Shown here piece after piece: positions 20,901 to 25,000 of a DNA stretch of 25,000 nucleotides (positions within the stretch are counted from its first letter, which is position 1; each line of letters opens with the position of its first letter). The DNA comes from Owenia fusiformis (Eukaryota > Annelida > Polychaeta > Sabellida > Oweniidae): the NCBI GenBank assembly GCA_903813345.2, contig CAIIXF020000268.1:1-25000 (forward strand), given 5' to 3'. The position numbers were made by a program, and so were the translations under genes. The notes beneath the pieces are model-generated. The model did no database searches, was not told the DNA's origin, and worked only from the letters and a program-made list of their open reading frames with translations.

Positions 20901-23900
20901 AAAGCAAACAACGAACTATTCAACAGATTTGCATACTCCCCTGATAAGGCTGTATTGGACTTTGGGTTGTTCAATAGGATGAAAGATGAACTGAGAGGTG
21001 TTCGTTATGCAAGCAGGACAGAGCTCACAGCAGCTGTGCAGAGTGCAACGCGCACTAAATTTCCTTGTGGCTTTAGGGCTCAACACGAAGAATGGGTAAG
21101 CGCCAGGAACTATGCATCCAGTATAAAGGAGAAAGTTTTATGCATTTAATGAAGTGACATGCTTGATAGGAACTTCAATTTGACAATGTTTTATAGAGAG
21201 TACTTAATATGTAACTAATAAACCACAAGAATTCAATTAAAATTAAACTTTTTCCTGCATAAATTGCCCCGCGTGACCAAAACAAAGGTTACCATAGCAA
21301 CCATAACTTTTGACCAATCAAGACAAAGTAATTTATCTTTTGGTTTAAAATGTGTAAGTATTTTTTCTATTATTTTTGAAAGTTTCAAGGAAAACATTGA
21401 AAAATAAAAAAATGAGAATGTTTTTGCATGAACTTATTCAACGACCTGGATTTTATCACATATAGTGTTACATTGAAATACATTTTCATGTTTTGCCATT
21501 CCAGAGAAAATTCGTCATTTCATCCCAATGTTCTGTCTTAACACCGGCCTTGGTGTCCTGGTTTTTGCTTGTGCAGCCATTCCTGTGTTAGAACTGCAAT
21601 ACTTCACATTCGTGGTGTATGGCTTTCACAGGACATTTACCTACGGTTCCATAACAGCATTTATTACAGTAGCGTAAGTGAAATAAAGAAAGGTCCATCG
21701 ATCCTAGTGAAACCATATAGATACATTTCACGATAAATCTAGGCTGCTTTTTTGAACCGCCCGTAGCGCATGTCAATGGTATATACACGTCGCACGAAAC
21801 TGGAGACAATAAGCAGAACATTCATGGCGTCAAAATACCAAAAAACAATGAGCGGTATGGCCTTACAATTTCAGAAACGACGAGTGTCACATATTTTTCA
21901 AGTTTAGTCAACATAAAAATAAACTTAGTAAATAAAGTTAGTAAAATCGATGCGTTGCATTTTTTCAAGCCTCGAAATCAGCTGTTATTTTAATATTAGG
22001 CCTATTTGCAAAATAAACTTCACAGCCTTCAAAACCTTGCACAATTTTGAAAATGTTAAAAGCGTCCATATAAGAAATTTCGAACTGTAGCCGCCCATTG
22101 AATAAAATTTGGAATTTAAGTGGGATTCTGAACATTATTTCATTAGTTATCTCAATTTCAACGAACTGTGTAAGAGTATTTAGTGTTACGTCTTACAGCG
22201 TATTTTGCGATGTCGGAGTATATTTAACTGAAAAAATGGTAGATCCAATCAAACTTTACAAGGAAAAATAATTTAATTGAAATACGAATAAAAAATACTT
22301 CAAAATGATATGACAAACACATAGTTAGCTTTTTTAAATAAGGCTGAGATTAACACTTAAAGCTGAGATTAGCCCGTATTTCCCATATTGTCCTCAGATC
22401 CGTGCACATCATAATATTTAATAATTTTCCCCCTAGATATCATGAAAAAGAACAATAGGCCCCTACGGGGCAAACTACACTCACACATTTTCAACAAAAA
22501 TAGTTCATCCAAGCGCATCGCTTATTACGATGTGTCAAACTGTTTGTCTCAACAGCATATCAATGATGCTATTGGCCAGTTTAGGCCCAAATTGAGGGCA
22601 ACAATTTATCAAAATGGTGGACATATTGAATATCTGTTTATGTAAATAAAGTTGACAAATCTAGGATTTTGCAAGTTTTGGAAAACCTGTTTTGAAATGA
22701 AAATAACACCATTTATATTTTGAACGCTGGTTGAAAGACATTATAATTAATTTGAATGTATGATATACCAAATTAAAGATGAGTGAATTCCCCATCCAAT
22801 GGTATATAATATGACATGTTTTCATCAAGAAAATCAATATTTATTTTTGATATACGAGTGTCCCATTTTTGGACCACCCAATATATTACAAATATCTCTA
22901 AAAATAAGATTTCTCTTGAAACTTTTAGATGTATGGTACGTGAATATATTGTCAGATGACCAATTTTCAGGAATATACCTTTATCACTCAGAGTTGTTTT
23001 ATAATTATTTCTGTACACTTTGGACACCCCGTATTTTTCCATAGAACATTGCACTGTGTGGTATTTTGATCGATACTATTCATGTTTGCATTGATCAATT
23101 TGGATTGTACGAAAACTGTTATAAATAAAGATAAAATGTAAAATCTTTTTCTAGATTTCCAACTCAACATTTTGGAAAGCTTTATGGTATTCTGTTTACT
23201 ACGGGTTGTATTGTAAGTCTGCTGCAGTACCCTCTGTTCATCTGGATTAAAGGACCACTAAAGAATGACTCCCTTTGGGTGAGTTATAATCATGAAAACC
23301 CATTTTGTCCTTTAGTTATAAGAGCCATCATATTCGCTATATAAAGCGACCCTGTTGTTTTTAAAGTATAACTTTTTGCCAAATCAATATTTTACGAGTC
23401 GCAATTTTTTATTATGAACATTTTCTTCTTTAAAAATTAGTTTTGCACTCATATTGTTTTATTCGAAAATGTTTATTTTTGAAGAATGAGTCCGGATTTA
23501 CGCCCTTTTGTCCATTACTTAAATGTTTGAGAAATATGGTTTTGTTTTCATTACTGTTTTAGTCATATTTGATGAGAATATGCACTTTTTCATGAGTTTT
23601 TATCCATAATGAACCCCTGCTGCGAGTTGAAATAAGCATCATAACAAAGAAAAAATAGTTATTACCATCGAAAAAACAATCTACAAAGTAAAAATAACTT
23701 AGAGTAGAACTTCAATGATGACCGGCTTTTTTTCTTGAAAAAAATAGATGAACAATATACTGATGAATAACAAAATATGCGGAAATATGAAAATATAAGC
23801 GCAAATGCCAATGGGGAAGGGTGACTAAAAACTTTAAAGAAACCCAACAAGAAAAGCAAACTGTAAGTGTAAGTCTGTCATAAGAAAAGTAGACCGTATA

Positions 23901-24464
23901 TATACCAAAACCCTCATCTAACGTGAAAAAAATAATGTCTAACATCCCTCTACTCCCTCCAATCGAGAACCAATATCACAATCCAGGACCAGAACACCAA
24001 GGGAACACCAAAGATTGATTCTTTTGTTATTTCTATTAACGTTTTTTCACCAAATTGGAGATGATTGAATGAAGTATATGTGGAAAAGATTTGAACATCC
24101 TAGCTCTTCTAATATTTTTTTTACAAGGGGGTGCCCTTTTGACCCCCCTCCCACCTTAGGTGTTGGTGTGACTATTTTTACCTTAGGGCGTCTAGGGTTA
24201 AATACAAGTAAACTATTTATAGTTTCAGAAGGCCATCGTCCAGGAAAGTAACCTACGTTTTGTATGACATGGCGTGACACACGAAGCGTGTGCGCTATGA
24301 ATAATATAATAATAAGAAATTTGTTTTTCCAGGTCCATATTCTTCTACTTTGTTCTGCTGCTATTTCGGTAATCCATCCCATTTGTGTATGGATCTATTG
24401 TCGAAGGAACAATCGTCAAATATACCCTCATAAGATGGAAAACATCAAAGAGGCATCGATGTAG
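14633..24464 (+). CDS. SLC43A3: SLC43A3-like transporter, copy 2 (complete, 8 exons)
   Basis: Exons 14633-14952, 15183-15229, 16987-17156, 18134-18566, 20259-20381, 21505-21673, 23155-23278 and 24333-24464 join to 1518 bp: 505 codons plus TAG, close to the 491 residues of human SLC43A3. Every intron is GT..AG and all phases agree. The protein has 12 likely helices. FGWPSLVFVL lies at about 27-36, a possible N-glycosylation site at N51-C-T in the first outer loop, and AQDE at 67-70 as in vertebrate SLC43A3. YDKFG near 94-98 resembles MFS motif A. GAFDSSA, IPYPLP, FLGNFNSW and HFGKLYG follow. A facilitative membrane transporter is well supported; purine nucleobases as substrate are inferred from the mammalian member. 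SLC43A1/A2 amino-acid carriers are the alternative but match less well. The chosen ATG is the first in frame after a TAA at 14576. Confidence 0.92.
15183..15229 (+). CDS. SLC43A3: Copy 2 exon 2 (47-bp microexon)
   Basis: The acceptor is TTATTTTCAG and the donor CCAG|GTACGT. It encodes VIFLSGSLTIAFSTP, helix 3, aligning with the helix after RLIA in human SLC43A3. The phases (two bases in, one base out) are what exons 1 and 3 require, which strongly supports so short an exon. Confidence 0.85.
15793..15949. repeat. 157-bp near-perfect hairpin in intron 2 of copy 2
   Basis: GAATAAATAATGATAGGCCA at the left is matched by its reverse complement at the right. The arms run about 70 bases with only a few mismatches (around CACTCGTTGGACAG) and leave a small loop near 15870. 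It has no coding capacity and could be a small foldback element. The transcript of copy 2 would contain it as a long hairpin. Confidence 0.75.
15950..16830. other. Intron 2 of copy 2, 3' part
   Basis: AT-rich, with no gene recognised. The last 150 bases before exon 3, from about 16845, align with the sequence before copy 1 exon 3 (shared AATATTGTTTCATGAATG). Confidence 0.5.
16987..17156 (+). CDS. SLC43A3: Copy 2 exon 3
   Basis: The acceptor is CTATTCCAG and the donor AAA|GTAGGT. It encodes residues 123-179, including GGFFILMTN and GAFDSSAFVLLLVK. Length and phase match copy 1. Confidence 0.93.
17897..18063. repeat. Putative transposon end in intron 3
   Basis: The minus strand from 18063 reads GTTAACCCTCTAGAAGCCCT, then a G-rich stretch and TAAAAAA. 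A weak inverted partner, TACCCTAGAAGCC, lies near 17901. The same terminal pattern occurs at 24115-24207. Intron 3 of copy 2 is about 670 bp longer than that of copy 1, so part of the surplus may be this insertion. Confidence 0.4.
18134..18566 (+). CDS. SLC43A3: Copy 2 exon 4
   Basis: The acceptor is TCTTTACAG and the donor CAGG|GTAGGT. It encodes residues 180-323: YEAGISLQATF and a helix, PRQFIPYPLP, a hydrophilic loop of about 75 residues with CSSCKR and several acidic residues, and helix 7 ending FLGNFNSW. Confidence 0.93.
18567..20258. other. Intron 4 of copy 2
   Basis: The first 170 bases are homologous to intron 4 of copy 1. The remainder is AT-rich without recognised elements. The last bases before exon 5 (TTTTTATTTTTAG) match copy 1. 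Open frames at 19465-19713 and 19981-20337 have no known motif; the latter runs into exon 5. Confidence 0.5.
20259..20381 (+). CDS. SLC43A3: Copy 2 exon 5
   Basis: The acceptor is TATTTTTAG and the donor TTAG|GTGACT. It encodes residues 324-364, a helix followed by SGPMLDRRTTNPIG. Confidence 0.93.
20807..20930 (+). pseudogene. N-terminal remnant of mariner-like transposase
   Basis: The ATG at 20807 opens MADQESENIHLTKDEQSAQI and continues RAAIRFCVLGEQSKQ before meeting the deletion point. The helical segment around EQSAQIRAAIRF fits the N-terminal DNA-binding region of mariner transposases. The DDE core is absent and the C-terminal piece is in another frame. Confidence 0.6.
20928..21149 (+). 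pseudogene. C-terminal remnant of mariner-like transposase
   Basis: In frame from 20928 the peptide reads FAYSPDKAVLDFGLF, followed by KDELRGVRYASRTELTAAVQ. This matches the YSPDLAPSDF.LF..LK..LRG.RF signature that holds the third catalytic aspartate of D,D34D mariner transposases. The AP of the motif is AV here. The first two aspartates are deleted, so the protein is inactive. Confidence 0.8.
21505..21673 (+). CDS. SLC43A3: Copy 2 exon 6
   Basis: The acceptor is GCCATTCCAG and the donor TAGC|GTAAGT. It encodes residues 365-420, with two helices around AAIPVLELQYFTFVV. Confidence 0.93.
21674..22441. other. Intron 6 of copy 2, 5' part
   Basis: The opening bases match intron 6 of copy 1, which is only 99 bp. 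The rest of this 1.48-kb intron is therefore mostly acquired. Apart from the transposase tail at 22480-22645 nothing is recognised. Confidence 0.45.
22480..22645 (+). pseudogene. C-terminal fragment of a second Tc1/mariner-superfamily transposase
   Basis: The frame ends SQQHINDAIGQFRPKLRATI, then YQNGGHIEYLFM and a stop. A terminal ...R(L/V)..CI..NGGHIEHLF is typical of mariner-like DDE transposase C-termini. Nothing upstream in the intron can be matched to the catalytic part. Sequence at 23017-23034 (CACTTTGGACACCCCGTA) could be the 3' end of the same element. Confidence 0.55.
23155..23278 (+). CDS. SLC43A3: Copy 2 exon 7
   Basis: The acceptor is TTTTTCTAG and the donor TGG|GTGAGT. It encodes residues 421-462, AFPTQHFGKLYG and SLLQYPLFIWIKGPLKND. 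Confidence 0.93.
23279..24332. other. Intron 7 of copy 2
   Basis: One third of the length of intron 7 in copy 1 and without its tandem array or TTAA MITE. It is AT-rich and carries the transposon-end-like segment at 24115-24207. Confidence 0.45.
24115..24207. repeat. Transposon-end-like segment, related to 17897-18063
   Basis: The minus strand from 24203 reads TTAACCCTAGACGCCCTAAG, then TAAAAATAG, resembling the end at 18063. A C/G-rich segment with GGGGTGCCC and TGACCCCCCTCC lies inside. The other end is not seen. Confidence 0.35.
24333..24464 (+). CDS. SLC43A3: Copy 2 exon 8 (terminal coding exon)
   Basis: The acceptor is TTTTTCCAG. It encodes residues 463-505: the last helix, beginning VHILLLCSAAISVIHP, then a basic tail (YCRRNNRQ) and stop TAG. 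Candidate AATAAA signals follow at 24750 and 24864. Confidence 0.92.
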   Translation, partial: VHILLLCSAAISVIHPICVWIYCRRNNRQIYPHKMENIKEASM

Positions 24465-24611
24465 GGAGATTTACCACTGTGCAAAATCACTACACGTTTT
24501 TACATTCTTAACTTTCTTAACAAATTATTGAGACAAAGGAAATTCAACTTTCTAGATACATCATTAAACATAAGACTTGCAACACTTACGGGAGCAAACA
24601 GATTAATTGAT

Positions 24612-25000
24612 TTCTAATTGGCTGACTTTGATGAATTCAGGGACGATATGAAGCTACTCATCAAGAAATCTATCGGCAAAATTCTTCAAAAGATTGGGCT
24701 GGTCTGGGTAGATCTTTGTGAAAAAATATGATTCTAGAATTCACGCAACAATAAATGGCGCCATTGACCCACTGAAACTTCCGGAGCTGCTGGACTCATT
24801 GGCAACGCATCTGCCTAAACATTTACATAGCTTTGGGTTTTTTCATGTGTCCCTTTCCAAGCTAATAAACATTTGGTTTTTAGAAGATGATCGTCACCTT
24901 CCCTTAGTTACACCTACTTAGTATTCAATGCTTTATTTGTGAAACACTCATTGCCGTCCACACACTGCTGCAAGGCAATGCCTCCTTGCCATTTAGTTTC
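24612..25000 (+). other. Duplicated 3' flank of copy 2, coding-like
   Basis: Homologous to 8791-9090 after copy 1. It includes ADFDEFRDDMKLLIKK at 24621 onward and, one frame over, AIDPLKLPELLDSLATHLPK at 24760 onward. Compared with copy 1 it has 93 extra bases between the two blocks, a multiple of three. The homology continues to the window edge, so the duplicated unit extends further right. Confidence 0.55.

Larger units (their letters stand above)
20463..21449 (+). mobile_element. Deleted mariner-like element in intron 5 of copy 2
   Basis: Terminal inverted repeats of about 170 bp begin GGTCGTTCAATAAGTTGATG on the left and, read inward, GGTCGTTGAATAAGTTCATG on the right. The arms include TTGATTGGTCGAAAGTTGTG and its partner. 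The interior holds two pieces of a mariner transposase with the catalytic middle missing. The left flank ends TATATA; the right TA is not clear. The paralogous intron in copy 1 is 137 bp and lacks it, giving an empty site. Confidence 0.85.

Noticed and set aside
24047-24382. 111-codon open frame, minus strand
   Set aside because: It overlaps terminal exon 8 of copy 2 in antisense and the transposon-end-like segment. No domain was recognised.

Overview
The window reads as AT-rich nuclear DNA of an invertebrate animal. Protein-coding sequence is split into short exons with GT..AG introns, and the introns and intergenic DNA are packed with small non-autonomous transposons, foldback repeats and decayed transposase and reverse transcriptase fragments. 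A bivalve-like or other marine invertebrate genome would fit, but this is an impression; no species can be named from the sequence.

The only recognisable host genes are two tandem, same-strand paralogues of the SLC43 branch of the major facilitator superfamily, closest to vertebrate SLC43A3 (equilibrative nucleobase transporter 1). Copy 1 enters from the left: exons 3 to 8 lie at 1735-8557, and exons 1 and 2 must be upstream of the window. Copy 2 is complete: eight exons at 14633-24464 join in frame to 505 codons plus stop. Corresponding exons share all splice phases and nearly all lengths. Intron sequence next to several exons and the 3' flank past the stop codon also align, so this is a genomic tandem duplication with a period of about 15.3-15.9 kb, not a retrocopy.

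Layout. 1-1436: a cluster of a roughly 387-bp repeat family in both orientations, ending in CTATCACACCAAAC. 1735-8557: copy 1, with a foldback MITE in intron 4 and, in intron 7, a degenerate tandem array of roughly 150-160 bp units interrupted by a TTAA-flanked MITE. 8558-9090: duplicated 3' flank. 9090-14632: intergenic DNA with a snap-back reverse transcriptase fragment carrying a nested MITE, and two inverted copies of a roughly 630-bp element (TGTTACGCGG...CCGCGTAACA), each with its own 5-bp target duplication. 14633-24464: copy 2, whose introns carry a 157-bp hairpin, a deleted mariner-like element (absent from the paralogous intron of copy 1) and a second mariner-like transposase C-terminus. 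24465-25000: the second copy of the 3' flank.

No tRNA, rRNA, CRISPR array or prokaryotic operon was seen. The points most worth following are the coding-like conservation in the duplicated 3' flanks, the cluster of changes in transmembrane segment 7 of copy 1, and the unclassified 630-bp and 387-bp element families.
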